From Pelodera strongyloides (lineage: Eukaryota > Nematoda > Chromadorea > Rhabditida > Rhabditidae), in contig JAANDG010000723.1 in the NCBI GenBank assembly GCA_036852015.1, positions 1 through 64,000 on the forward strand: a stretch of DNA of 64,000 bases. Reading direction: 5' to 3'. Under the pieces are notes generated by a model. It saw nothing but the letters and a program-made list of their open reading frames with translations. It did not search any database and had not been told where the DNA came from. A program made the position numbers and the translations under genes. Positions 41,480-53,560 of this stretch are shown piece by piece. Position 1 is the stretch's first letter. Each line of letters starts with the position of its first letter.

Positions 41480-44400
41480 TCAGTGTATCATTGAGAAGGT
41501 TCGGCAAACTGACCCAATATGTTCACTCAGTGAGGCACATGGCTCAAACACGTATTCGCGGCTGTAATCGGCTGAACAAAATTCCCATTTCTAAAAATAA
41601 AAGCAACGTATGAAATGTGAAGAGTGCGCTCGAGAAGCTGAAGTATTAAATTAATGTCAATAACAGCCGTTTAGAATTTTAACAGGAAACTGAGGCCCAA
41701 ACCATACAAAAGGGGAAACTTACAAATGCTTCAACTGTCCACTTTTTATTGTATTTGGTCCAAACAGGTGTCACTGCCGCACGGTGGCGAAAATAGTCGA
41801 ATAATACACTTCTTATCGTTTTGCTAACCTACAAATGAAAAACTTGCGAAAGTAGTTACGATGTTAACTTTTTTTGCTGAAGGCATTGCTTTCCATTAGC
41901 AACGTCCTTGATTATCAGTGACTCTTGGGCGTCAACTAACCATTGTCAGGACCATTAGATTGACTGGGCTCAAGTGTGAGAATATCTCCTCGAGAATGCA
42001 CACTGGTAAGGAGTCGAGTGCGTGTTCAGTGTTTCCCAATGGAATGGAGTGTTCAGAGTTTAGTGAAACAACAAAAGAATCCACACATCGAAGGAACCTA
42101 AACGTCAATCCCTTTGCCCAAAATTCTCTATTTTCTCTCTCAAATCACCTCTCTTTTTATTGTTTTATTGATAATGGCACAAATATCATTCAAATGAAAA
42201 GTAAATCAATCACAGAACTATATGCGTCGCAGAAGAAGCTTTCTTTATTGGAAACTGGTTGATCGGAATTTAAAAGCTAAACGCAAAAACTAATAACGTA
42301 CACATATCTTGCAGGCTAATGGCAACTAGGCAAGAGCGAATTAAATGATAATACCGTGGGAAATACTGGTCCACCGAGTGTAGTTTGTAACTTGGCTAAT
42401 TGCCATTAGCTCGCGCAATCTGTGTACGGTATTATTTTTTTGCGTTTAGATTTTAGCTTCCGATCAGCTAGTTTCTAATAAAGGAAAAGCTTCTTCTGCG
42501 AGGCGTATAGTTCTGTGATTGATTTACTTTTAATTGTTAATGATATTTGTGCCATTATCAATAAAACAAAAACCATAAAAAGAAATGTGATTTGAGATGA
42601 ACCTATCCCTTTAAATTACAGATGTGATTTGGGATGAACCTATTCCTTTAAACTACTGGTTAAGCTGAAAATAAACTCCTCACTTGTAGACAAATAAAGT
42701 TTACCTGAGTCGTCCATTCCTCAGTTTCAACCTCGATGTAATAAATGGACAACCGTTGTGCCAAAGTGGACATCGAACGATCATGCACTGCAACCGGTCC
42801 TGAATCAAAGTCCTTATCTCAGAATGCTGCATCTCCAGACACTGCTGGCACTATTGATGTTAACCCCTTGGCAGTAATATCACGCAAAAAATACCTGCCT
42901 GTGTTTTCTCATGTTGACTTTGATAATGGTCTTCTAGTTGATCTCTTCGAATTACTTTCAAGCACCTAAAAACGAGAGCTTCTCTTCGTAATAGTTTCTT
43001 TAACTCAGTACTCCATTAGCTGAAAATCCACCAACTTGTTTGTATATAATGTGCCTCCTTGCCGCAGAAAGAAAATATTATCCGATTTCACGACACATTC
43101 CGGAATGAATTCCTGCATCAGACTTACCTATAATAATAAACGGGGTAGGTTAAATATCCGCGATAGGTTGTTAAATAATACAAACAACGGTTTTCTAAAT
43201 TGCCCCTTTTGGAATGAATTCTTTTAATGCGACGTAACTGACCATCAGGTTGCGTTCTTCGTAGAAAGGGCCGATATTTCTTATTGTCTTTCGTTTCTTG
43301 GTCTTCCGTCGAAACTTGGCATTCTCATTTCCGAGAGTGTGTAGGTGTTGACTGCTCGGATCATATTGGCACATCCAACAGTTGGCAAACATTGCTCTTT
43401 GCTTCTGCATCTTCTTTTCCTAGATGTTACTGTGGAATGAACATATTACAAATTACAGGCGGAATATTGCCGACAATCTATCCTGTGACTTCAGTTGTAT
43501 ATCGGGAACGCAAACCTCTTCTGCCCGCTCTTCATCACTGCTATCTCCACATTCATGTGATGCTGGGGGCAACTTCTCCAAACGACCACCGTTGTCATCA
43601 AATAACTCTCTAAACCATTTATTTTATTAAAGAAAACTAAGCACGAATAACTGACCATTTTCTTGCTTAATTGTTGCGTGTTTGTAACTTGCTTTGCATG
43701 TTCAGGTTAAATTTCACCTTAGTGGTACAACGGGGTGCTTCTTATTCAGACCGTCTCTCCGTCGTACGCGGCTTTGACGGCTGTACCCGTAACTTTCGAT
43801 CAGTTGATCCTAAAAGAAAAATTACTGCGCAAGTTATGCACATTTATGGTTATGGCGATGGAGACATAACAAAAAAGTAATGAATAATGCCTAAAGAATA
43901 AACCACATGAAACAAGTTTACTAATTGATATCAAGAATACATGTGTGATGTTATTGATCCAGTCATTTAACTGGCTAGGTTCATTTAGATAATTAATGAA
44001 TTAGTATTATTTAAAAAGCAAACAAATTAACAATCGCCTACCTGATCTCGAAGAGCAAGTTGGACATCCAATTCTGCTTCAGATACACAGGGCGTTGCGA
44101 ATTCTTCGTGTCCTTTTCCCCATTTCTTCAATCGCAACTTGAAACAAATGATATTAAATGTGGGGGATTTGAATGAATACATGACCAACTTTACTAAAAA
44201 TAGAAAATTAATTTCTGGAACAAAAAGTCGCATTTTGCACATTTCGAAATCTCGAGAGCTATTAACATTTAGCACGCATATCAAAATGATTAAAGAGACA
44301 AATTAAATTAATAGAGGGAATAAATTAAAGGAATAAATTCGTTAATTAACCTTGGCAATATCAGAAACAGCTCGTCGTCCGCCCTCCCTTCCACAAACAA

Positions 44401-45004
44401 CAACGCTTGCAGGACATTTCTCCAAATGTGTGGACATTTTATCACGCCGAATTGTCATTGAACAACCATATTCATTATTAATACATGGAACGACCGCCTG
44501 AACTTCGAAATCAGTCAGTAAGTTACACATATATGGTTAACTTGCTATATTATAAGGTTAATTTTTATGATCCAACTGACCTTTTTGCAGATAGTCGAGT
44601 GATCTTCATTCTTGCATGCATGCATCCGGACTGCACAGCATTTACATGACTCAAGAGGGCAAGCTAAATTATGTTTAGCAAATAAAACGGAGCATTTTAA
44701 AAAAAACTTTGAGGCAGCGTTTTTGCACCGCCTAGTGAACTTATGCACTTAATTTTCAGCGAAGAAACATACTTGTTCCTTCTTGTTCTGGCGGTTTAGT
44801 AGGTTTTATGTTACCGGAAAAATTTGGAGAAAAATAATGGCGCTTACCAGAATAGCTACATTCCATATTAAAGCAATTAACACAGTGCTCATGGTCTCCC
44901 AAAGATTCCAAAGCAGAAATAATATCAAATGGTTCTTCTTCTTCTCCTTCTTCTGATTCAGTCGCCAACGAGTTCGATTCATAATAAAGTACAGGAATAT
45001 TCAT
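41480..45004 (-). CDS. FBXO30/FBXO40-like F-box protein with TRAF-type zinc finger
   Basis: Minus-strand exons: 44848-45004, 44581-44663, 44351-44497, 44042-44137, 43718-43809, 43516-43609, 43243-43419, 43036-43127, 42884-42965, 42705-42841, 41941-42097, 41724-41828, 41480-41590. These give about 509 residues in one frame. An acidic N-terminus leads into EHCVNCFNMEC and cysteine/histidine pairs typical of the TRAF-type zinc finger of FBXO30/FBXO40 (CPLESCKCCAVRMHAC, NEYGCSMTIRRDKMSTHLEK). A second Cys/His segment (CLKVIRRDQLEDHYQSQHEK, then RCPLWHNGC) precedes the F-box (LDSLPVCILEEIFSHLSPV). The C-terminus (VWTKYNKKWTV, FCSADYS) also matches that family. The F-box should bind Skp1 within an SCF ubiquitin ligase, and the fingers would recruit substrate. 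FBXO30/40 act in muscle mass control in mammals; that role here is inference. The protein is shorter than the vertebrate members. The intron at 42842-42883 is only about 42 nt, and its exact borders are uncertain. A palindromic element sits in the intron at 42098-42704. Confidence 0.85.
42135..42605. mobile_element. Palindromic element inside an F-box gene intron
   Basis: The left arm (about 42135-42300) and right arm (about 42400-42600) pair through GATAATGGCACAAATATCATT and related blocks. The right end carries GAACCTATCCCTTTAA, the terminal motif of the 24.4-24.86 kb family. It is repeated immediately downstream (to about 42655), as if a second end lies in tandem. Confidence 0.75.
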
Positions 45005-45060
45005 GACACTAAATATTTCGATATTCCAAATAAAAGTACCGTGAAGAAAAAGTTGCAGAG

Positions 45061-45140
<80 letters not shown>

Positions 45141-46290
45141 AATCGCAGAGATTTTCACAAACCGAACTGTTTGTGCAAAAGCGAGCAATAAGGAAAAGCA
45201 AATTTTTTAAAACATTACCGATGGTACAGCGAGTAACTCTTGAGAAACGCAGATCATGGATCAATACATGCGGCTGTTTGGACTCTCTTCGCGATGGATA
45301 TTGTGTACACTGATGGATCCATGAGTGGCGGAAGGAAAACATCAAGTAATACCATAATTTAAACACAATTATACTAGATCACATTCCTTAAACTCAGTAG
45401 GTTTGTTCCACATAATTATTTTAATTTACCTGAGAGTATCTTTATGAGAAAACCAGTAGAAAGGTTATAACGCTGAGCAACATTCTGAACTTTGCTACAC
45501 TTACTGTAACATCGTTATAAAAGAGAGAAACAGGTATCTTATAAATACACATAGTATCTCAACGATAGGTTAAAGATGGTGGTACAGTTAGACCATTCTA
45601 CAACTACGTGGTTATGTGTTTCTTCAGAGATGCATTCTGAGGACTATGATGGACGATGTGAAGCTTAGACCTCACGAGTTATACATTCTCATTGTTCCAT
45701 AGTGGGTGCGAACGTAATTTGTCCTTGTTTGTGTGAACACGCAGTTCCACGAAAAATTATAATGCTGACAGTCCTATGGGTTGTACAGGCCATTTGATCA
45801 CGAAAGGTGTTTACTTATGTGTGAAGACGGATGTATACAACCTGTCGACGGCTGTCTGTGTCTCTATTCTGCCAGACCATTGTCTGCTGAAACTTCGCAG
45901 TTGTACCTGTTGGTCCTTGGATCTACATTTTCCCCGTTGTAAAGCAGAAATTCAGAAACATTCCCCGGAAATGGATTAGGCAACTGATTTTTTTTCAGTG
46001 CATTAACATTCTCTATTAATTCGTTGGTTTTTTTTAAAGTTTTTGTTTTAAAGTTTTCTTTTTGAAGAACACTTCAGTTGACCTTTGGTGAGCATAAAAT
46101 AAATTTAAAATAATTACTAACCAGAAACGACATATAATGTTGTCATTGCAAACGACATATAATGTTGTCCATACAGTGGCAATTTTGAAATGACCACACG
46201 GTGAGGGAAGCCTAATGGTAAGGACTTCGACCAATTGGTCATATGGAACTCATAATCGACTGATAGTAAATCTTTATTGCATTCCTGACG
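45005..46290. other. Upstream region of the F-box gene
   Basis: Between the F-box start codon and the M13 peptidase 3' end, both on the minus strand. It contains the ATT repeat. A frame on the minus strand that runs through the repeat encodes poly-Asn and is an artefact of the microsatellite. An ATATTTAG just before the F-box ATG could accept a spliced leader. Confidence 0.5.
45061..45139. repeat. (ATT)n microsatellite
   Basis: About 26 ATT units with one interruption near 45090, roughly 60 bp upstream of the F-box start codon. Confidence 0.95.
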
Positions 46291-46296
46291 TTTATT
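46291..46296 (-). other. Polyadenylation signal AATAAA
   Basis: AATAAA on the minus strand about 12 bases after the M13 peptidase stop, supporting the proposed last exon. A second copy lies at 46273-46278. Confidence 0.65.
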
Positions 46297-46307
46297 CAAA
46301 TCCTTGA

Positions 46308-49300
46308 TTACCGCACTTCGGAGCCAAAGAAATTGCAGTGTTGTGTAGAACGCAACTGAAAAAAACCAGGTAAGTATTAGAAAACACTAACAGAAATAAC
46401 ACAGGTAAGACTAAGATAAGAAATAAGGCTGACATTAACATACCGCAAGTTTCATCATTCTGTCATTATCGGTACATTTGAATGCCCTTTTGAAGGAAGG
46501 CATAAGGGACAGAATCCCGTTAATTCGTGCAGCACCTGTTGAGTGTACGTCTTTCCTAAACATAAAAAATATGTGCATGCAAAATATATTTTGTAAACTC
46601 AAGCATTGTTTCTTCGAAGTGTACTCTAATTGTTCTTCTTTATCGGACTGTACGGTGAGCAATTTGAAAACTATCTTATTGTTAGGCTAGATAGTTTACA
46701 TTTTGCACGTGTTTTCTTTATAGGACACCCACCGAATTTCTTTCGAGTCTTTCTGTTTAGAGCAAAACATTGCCCCATACGAGTAGAAGAAAAGTTGCTC
46801 ATTCGTTGTATTTTCCAGGATAGGAACCTTAATAATTCGTATGTTTAGGATCTCAAAACAGCTTGGGTTTTTTCATGTAAATTGTTTTTATTTACAAAAA
46901 CATTTGTAAATAAAAACTTAATAGAAACCAAGTTGATCTGCAACTTACACTTGGCTGGCTTAGCCGATAGTGGTTTTTAATGTATTATGCCATGTTAGTC
47001 TATGTCAGTTGCCTCATACACATGAAGAACTTTTTGGAGACGAAAAATCCATTTTGCAAGGCTGCCAGCTTATTGGTGGGTACGTTCAATACATATTAAA
47101 TATGTTCATATAGGCCAATGTCGCATAATTAGCTCGCTCTCAGTTGCATACTTAGCTCGCTCTCTTCAGTTGGAATCGATCATTTTAAGAAAAACTATTA
47201 CGCGCCCTATATGATCATTCCAGATTTTTAAGACCAAAGAAAATTCGTATCTTGACATACAGCATCTTACAAGGTGTACCGTAAGTGTGCCACGGTAACT
47301 GAGCTGTAAAAACGGAAGCAGGTGAGTGGCGGTGAAAGGAATAGGATATGTTTACTAAATCGCTTAACACGCGGAAATAACATTTCAATCCAGCAACACT
47401 GGGAGCGTATGCGATCCCCCAGCCGCATACCGTCCATTCACATTTCAGGGGTTTCAACTTCGACTGGGGGCGAGCTAAGGCATTGGACTCAATTGTCGAT
47501 GAGCCGGAATAGTCAAGATCAGTTCACTGTGCGATCTTGGCCCTTAAAGCGAACTGACAGCTCCTTTCTCGTTCTCGGAAAGTAATGTTTCATGCAAAAT
47601 TGTTTGCCGGCTGTGGGGTAGAACCCGGGACCTCTCGCACAAAAAAACGGGAGCGCTACCACTCGACTACGGTTTCTAATCGTTTGGTTGCATTCGGAAT
47701 TTGACGTATGAAGTTGCACATAGTGGCCTAACAGATTTGAAATGAACCCTACGAGTAAATCCAAACGACAAATCTCGGAATGGTTATTAAGCGGGAGATT
47801 TGATTCTTGGGTGCGTGGATGAAATGTATTAGGCTAGCGCAATGGACACTTTTTCCATACAGAATGCTAACAGTAAGTTTTTTGCTTTGTTACTTTTTTC
47901 AGTTCCTATCCAGTTATCGCATTTTTTATATGTTTTCCATTACTAAAAGTATTCAAACCATTTTTGGTGAAAAACCCCTAATCTGGGGGCCATTTCGCTT
48001 TAAACCTGATTTTCATCCACAGGCGCGTTATGGGAAGACTCCTCGTGCTACCCCGTGCTTACGTTCGTGCACAGTGTTGCTTATGCGGAAAAATGATTTC
48101 CATGGCGTAAACTATTCAATTAAAGGGTCAGGCCCACCGATATAAACCTATATTTATTATTTGTTCATAATTTTTGTAAAGGGTGTTTGTTATAAAATAT
48201 ACACTCTGTGTTTGAACTGGCTTCACCATTGCAAAGCTTTTCACGTAAGTTTTCCTTACAGAGTATACAGTATGGAAAAGCAATTGCACCCTTATTTCCT
48301 TATTGTGCGTGTCCCGGGGGCAAATCGCTCTTTTTTCTGTCCCTATGAGCCTGACTATACAGTCGGCTACCCTCGGGACACGCACAACAAGGAAATAAGG
48401 GTGCAATTGCTTTCCCATACTGTATACTCTGTAAGGAAAGCGAACGTGAAAAGCTTCGTGATGGTAAAGCCAGCTCAAACTCAGTGTGTATATTTTATAA
48501 TAAACACCCTTTACAAAAATTATGAACAAATAATAAATATGGGTTCAAAACGGTGGGCCTGACCCTTTAACATCCAATGATATACACAGGTTATGTTACC
48601 TGGTTCCATTTTTACGGGTCAATATGTTATCCCGATAAACGTATTGGACCCATGTAATGAGGTCCCATGAAACTAGGGTAATATGAAAACAGTTCCCCAA
48701 ATTCAGTCCTTTGACGATTTAGTACATATATATTACAGTTTCGCTTCCCAATTCGTGTTCCATCCAAAGATACGCTGCCTGCATTCCTTCTAAGTCGGAA
48801 CTGTCCTCGGAGAATGTCGAATTTCCGCTGTGACAGCCAGCCTAAAGTTTATTTGGTCAGGGGCAAATTTCACAACGTAGTGCCGAATATAGCACACAGT
48901 CTGTGGTTTTCCATCATGAGGCCAAGAAGAACGGTGTATTTTGTCATGCATGAACAAGTGCCAACTTCACTGTATTCGTCGCAAACGGTTGTCATATGCG
49001 ACACGAGGCAATTTCTTCTCCCTTGGTAGTTTGTTTCGTTTTCAACAGAAAGATATTTGTTAAATAATCCGTGGTGGATTTCGTGTGCGATCACCATCAT
49101 CATTGTACCCGCCTAAAAATTTCCAATAATATATGAGTAAAAAAAAATTAACTTTACGCATAATAGACTCGACAAATGCATATGACAAATGCTGAAAGAC
49201 AATAGACTCTTACCTTTACTGCTTGAGAGGAGTTTCTAGTGAGCAGGATTAGGCCATCCAAAATGCTGACTGTATTTGCAGCTTCCATATAGAAAGCATT

Positions 49301-51824
49301 GACTAGCCCATTGAATACAATCTTCGCAAAAAGTTGGGGGTTTACTATCGCAAAGAATTTGCCCATTTTGACCAACTCTTTACTAATATCTTCATCGGTT
49401 ATCGTGTGTGCGTCGTAACTGAATGGTCTCTTCATATAAAAAAAAATATGCATAAAAATACGTTGATAATTGTATCATAACATAATGGATTAAAATCATA
49501 ACATCGTGAATGTGGGAAGTTATTGTTTTACATATCTTACGTATTTTTTCAACGTATTTTTACGTAAAACGTATAATACGTATTTTTTTAAATTTATGTC
49601 TCACAATCAGTGATTGCTTTGTGTGTGTTTGTGTTTTTTTTGAACAGTAAGGGATAATAGGTGAATTACGTGCAAAAAAACCCCTTCTCATGCTCATCAG
49701 TGTAACAGGAACATGGCACGTTACCGAAGGAAAACGTGTCTTGCAAAAAATGTCCGAACCTTTGGATTGTATTATTGTATACAAGTTCGACAAAGCTTTT
49801 ATACAGCTCAATCGTTTGCCAATTTTTGTACGAGTGTGCCGAGGCTATGCGTTCTTCTTGGAATCCAACCCTCACGAGCAAGTCGTCAGTAATATCTCGA
49901 AGCTCTTTGCCGGCTAGTTTCGAATAGTCACTATCCTAAAAAAGACGAATGAAGAAACCAATGTTATTTCTTGCATAGCCCGAAGATTCTCATATCAGTT
50001 TGTAATATGAAAATAACGGACGTAAGCGTTTACCTGAATCTGTTTCCGTACCAGCATTCGCATATCCTCTACATCTCCACTGACGGAGCGCTGTTCCTCA
50101 GCGGACAAAATACCCTTTTCTGATAAGGAAAGCAGCAAGAGTGAGCGCTCGTGCAAACCGGCCAGGAATCTCTACAAATAATTGGAATTCGTGGCGAAGT
50201 TAATAAATTAACAGCGCTGTATGCTTTAAGGCCAACTTGTCGCTTACAAAGTGCTTACCTGGTACTCTTTACGGGTGAAATTCGAACTGACCGACAAGAG
50301 CTTCTTCTGCAATAAAACATAATCATATATTACACACTTCCATTATCGTGTTCTTCTTCAGGGGCCAGGCCCACATAAAACAAGTTTTGTGCAAGTTCCC
50401 TGTGAGAAAACTCCCGAATTACTGAAAAACGACTGCGAAAACCGCTTTGCGTAATATCAAAATTGGGAAGTTATTCGCAAAAGAAGATCCTCAGAAATGA
50501 ACCACAGTTTGAGCTTGAAAATGCGTTTCTGAGCCTAAAATACAACGTGTTGTATAGTAAAATTCTTCGTGATATTTTTTTAATCAATGTTGACATATTT
50601 ATTCTTTAGGGGTTTCAACCCATTGCACGTCAAGAAACTCGTTTTGGCTGACTTCGGATACTGATATCTAGTCATGGAGCTTCTTTAATAAAGGCTTACC
50701 CAACGCGTTTCGCAGTCATGTTTGAGAAATCCGGGAGATTTCTCAAAGAATTTGTGGAAAACTTTTTTTACATGAGCCTTTAAGGGAATTGGGGGTCACC
50801 AAAAATAGGTTCTCTTGTTTATCTGTTTATATCGATTTACGATCCATAAGGATTGTAAACCCTATTTAACACTATTTTTTTCTCTCAAAATTAGATTTGT
50901 TATCTCTGCTTTCTTGTACGAGGCAACTATGGAGATCTTTGCGTTCCATCCCTTAATGTGAATACATTTCCAAAATTCTATTTTAAAAACTTGATGTTCA
51001 ACTTTGGGGGTATATCAGTAAGGAGACATGTTATAGTTATGTTATCAGTAAGGAGACAGTAAGGAGAGGGTAATGTTATATAGGTTCTTTTTGGATGGTG
51101 TGTCGACATATACATATAATAATGAGGAGGTCGAATTTTTGGGTACCCACATCACGATGGCGAAAACATCCCTATCAGCATTGCATGAATTTCCGGCCAT
51201 ATAACCCGCATAATTTAAAATTTGGCCTCCCCGTCCCTACTGTAGCACGATAACCTCAAATTTCTTTAGTTCTGGATCCTGGAATAAATTTTCCATTTTT
51301 GTTGTCGCCTCCTCAGTGTACTCATTGAAGTGGATTCCCATTAGTGCATTTTCCTCGGGAAAGTTCGCAGGGGAAATCTAAACATTACAGAAAACATTGT
51401 GCTGCAATTCAAAAATGTTGCTTCTTTTCATCTAGATTTCAAGCTGCTCACTAAGCATACAATTAGATTCAAGTGAGAAAATGTTCCGCTATATTTGCTT
51501 TGTTTTTCTGTGATTTTGCTGTAGAAAGCTGTGTGACAGATAACATTGTAAAGCTCACATGTCTGAAGAAATCATCACAAGGGTTGACATTATCATCCTT
51601 ATATTGTTTTATATGATTGATGAACGGGTCATTCGAATAGTCACTGGAGGCCAGTGTCACAGCATGTAGGAGCCTGTTGAATTTATTATATATTAGTCTT
51701 CTTTTCCTCAGAAGTCGGTGGATTCACGCTAGCCTATTTTCCCAGTAAAATGCTTTGATAAATTTATTTAAAAAATAAAAATAAAAACTATGTGCACTTA
51801 CATTAAAAGTAGAGCGTAAAGCAT
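46308..51824 (-). CDS. Secreted M13 (neprilysin-like) zinc metallopeptidase, compact form
   Basis: Minus-strand exons: 51802-51824, 51559-51673, 51255-51377, 50259-50306, 50034-50171, 49670-49935, 49214-49427, 48966-49112, 48737-48841, 46733-46827, 46444-46555, 46308-46355. All phases agree, giving about 477 residues. Residues 1-18 (MLYALLLMLLHAVTLASS) are a cleavable signal peptide rather than the usual membrane anchor. NPCDDFFRH is the family's N-terminal cysteine motif. VNAFY matches the substrate-binding motif, VIAHEIHHG is the zinc site, and FSEDSSDLEG supplies the third zinc ligand (ExxxD). NEQLFFYSYGAMFC and HSTGAARING match the conserved C-terminal regions. All catalytic residues are present, so activity is expected; the substrate is unknown. 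The protein is about 200 residues shorter than typical neprilysins, and the usual C-x-x-W end is replaced by CNFFGSEVR. Missed N-terminal exons could account for part of this. The donor after 49670 is weak. Confidence 0.85.
47606..47675 (-). ncRNA. tRNA-like sequence in an M13 intron
   Basis: On the minus strand an A-box-like TAGTCGAGTGGTAGCGC and a B-box-like GGGTTCTACCCC are spaced as in a tRNA, with a T run in the anticodon region. The acceptor ends do not pair well. It is probably a pseudo-tRNA or the head of a SINE inside the intron at 46828-48736. Confidence 0.4.
48121..48571. mobile_element. Near-perfect palindromic GGGTCAGGCCCACC element
   Basis: Terminal inverted repeats start TTAAAGGGTCAGGCCCACC and end with the inverse. 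The arms of about 190 bp are nearly identical, so both strands open similar frames of 133 codons. The centre (about 48335-48350) is a short unique loop. High arm identity suggests relatively recent activity. It lies in the M13 intron at 46828-48736. Confidence 0.9.
50357..50790. mobile_element. Degraded GGCCCA-type palindromic element in an M13 intron
   Basis: The left end CAGGCCCACATAAAACAAG and the right end TTTTTTTACATGAGCCTTTA resemble the termini of the 32.04-32.49 kb element, and internal arms pair imperfectly. It lies between exons 3 and 4 of the peptidase. Confidence 0.6.
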
Positions 51825-53560
51825 TACCAGCGTTGGATTGTTATGTGATAAAATTGAGTTCAGAATACCTATTTATACACATTATTTGTTTGGCAGTGTA
51901 CATCGTGAAGCAAAATTCAAGAAAGTATTGTTGAAGAAATCTGTGCAATTTCTTTTTGAATTTGAAACAAATGTGAAGGGTCAACCTCTTTTAATAAGCA
52001 AAGAAATGTGAGCAAAACGTCCTTTTCATTTGGAATTGTTCTATACTATTTGCAAAATATAGAAAATGCAGAAATGTAAAAAAACGATCTCATGAAATGT
52101 TCGTAACTTCGTCCACTTGTGTGTATGGACAAAGTTACGAACAGCACCTCTGCGGAAAAAAGTCATAAGCTTTGTACAATATTTAATAAAGGAGCGCGCT
52201 TTTGTATTGTAAAGGGTAGAAACCACTTTGTTAGATACATAAAATATAGGCAAGCAAAACAAAACTTGTGCGATATGGTATTTTCGTACTAAATTTAATG
52301 TTATATTAAGTACACCATTACAAAAACCGTCCCATTATATCATTCATATACCCTTTAGCATCCAAGACGTAACTAACTAAACCAACACTTCGATGGCATC
52401 CATGAACATAGCCACACTGAACAAACCTGCCGCAGTTTCCATAGCCCTTCGTAATTGAGCCGATATAATCGAGGAAACCATAGGTCGGTATTTATTTTAA
52501 GTAAGCAAACGTACCGATCGAATCGATCCAGCTAATCCCGTCCAAGCCAAATGATTGCCTCTCCTATGGTTTCACTCACCACAAATAACATTTCGTGACC
52601 AGCATTCTTAGAAGCACGAAGCAAATCCATCAAACCTTTTCAGTGGTCGGACGAAAACGGCAATGTAATAGTAAAATGCTTCTTCTATATGAGATGACAA
52701 CATTAAAAATATATTTATTAAGTTTAATTTTAAGGGGCAACAAAAAATAGGTTGTCACAATTCTAATGCTTTATTATACTTTATACAAGCTTATTTTATT
52801 GATAAATAAAGCTTCATATAATAAGCAAGCACCGTTTTCATGTGCATCAACTAAATATAAATTTGCGTTCACATCGTTGCGTATTCATATGCATTCCCTA
52901 AATCACTACGGGTATTAACAATATTTCCAATAGCATTTGCTTTTTTTCAATCATGTATAAATTTGGTCTATACATAGCACGGACTGAGCGGTCTAGGTAA
53001 GTATTAAAACAGAACAGGGGAGTTCGAAAACGCTCGTATTTGACAATGTACTTAAAATACTCGAAGAGCAATGATTGGCAATACATAAATTATGTTCGAT
53101 TATAAGTTGACTTGAATTCAGCATCATCCTATCTAGCTGTGTATGAAGCAGACACCGAGAGTGTCCAACAAATGCATAAACAATCAGGGCAAGAAAATAA
53201 TAATCGAAAATTGAGCTATATCATTGATATAAATCGTCATAAAGACCTACAACTTTGAGCCAAATGGTATATCGCGTAATTCAATTGCTAAGGATAAATA
53301 GAGAAGGAGAATGTTGCTTCGTTTAACTGAACGATTCAAGGCAGATCGATCATTGCGAGATATGTAGATGTAGTTGATGAACTCAAAAGCACTTTTCGTT
53401 TACAATCCCTCGAAAGATATAAATTCCTCCAGTTCATAGTGGCTCAAGAAATGTGCCCAGTCTACGTCCTTTGCGCTGAAAGTTGTAATTTTGTGAAGAT
53501 GGACTATATATTTGTAACGTTATGTATCAGCTGATTGTGTAGTATAGGGTGAATAGGAAA
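51825..53560. other. Spacer upstream of the M13 peptidase
   Basis: AT-rich. It contains a 17-bp hairpin at 52099-52142 and a short block of protein-like sequence on the minus strand at about 52385-52640, described as a finding. No complete gene is visible. Confidence 0.5.
52099..52142. repeat. Imperfect 17-bp hairpin
   Basis: GTTCGTAACTTCGTCCA pairs with TGGACAAAGTTACGAAC around a 10-nt loop, with one mismatch. Confidence 0.75.

Noticed and set aside
42745..42969. Plus-strand 74-codon open frame
   Set aside because: It lies opposite two exons of the F-box gene whose minus-strand frame has zinc-finger motifs.
45001..45366. Minus-strand open frame with a long poly-Asn run
   Set aside because: The run is the ATT microsatellite. 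The frame overlaps the F-box upstream region and has no domain.
46190..46260. A-box-like AAGCCTAATGGTAAGGAC suggesting another tRNA
   Set aside because: No convincing B box at tRNA spacing and no acceptor pairing.
48128..48562. Two similar 133-codon open frames on opposite strands
   Set aside because: They are the two arms of one palindromic element read on each strand, not genes.
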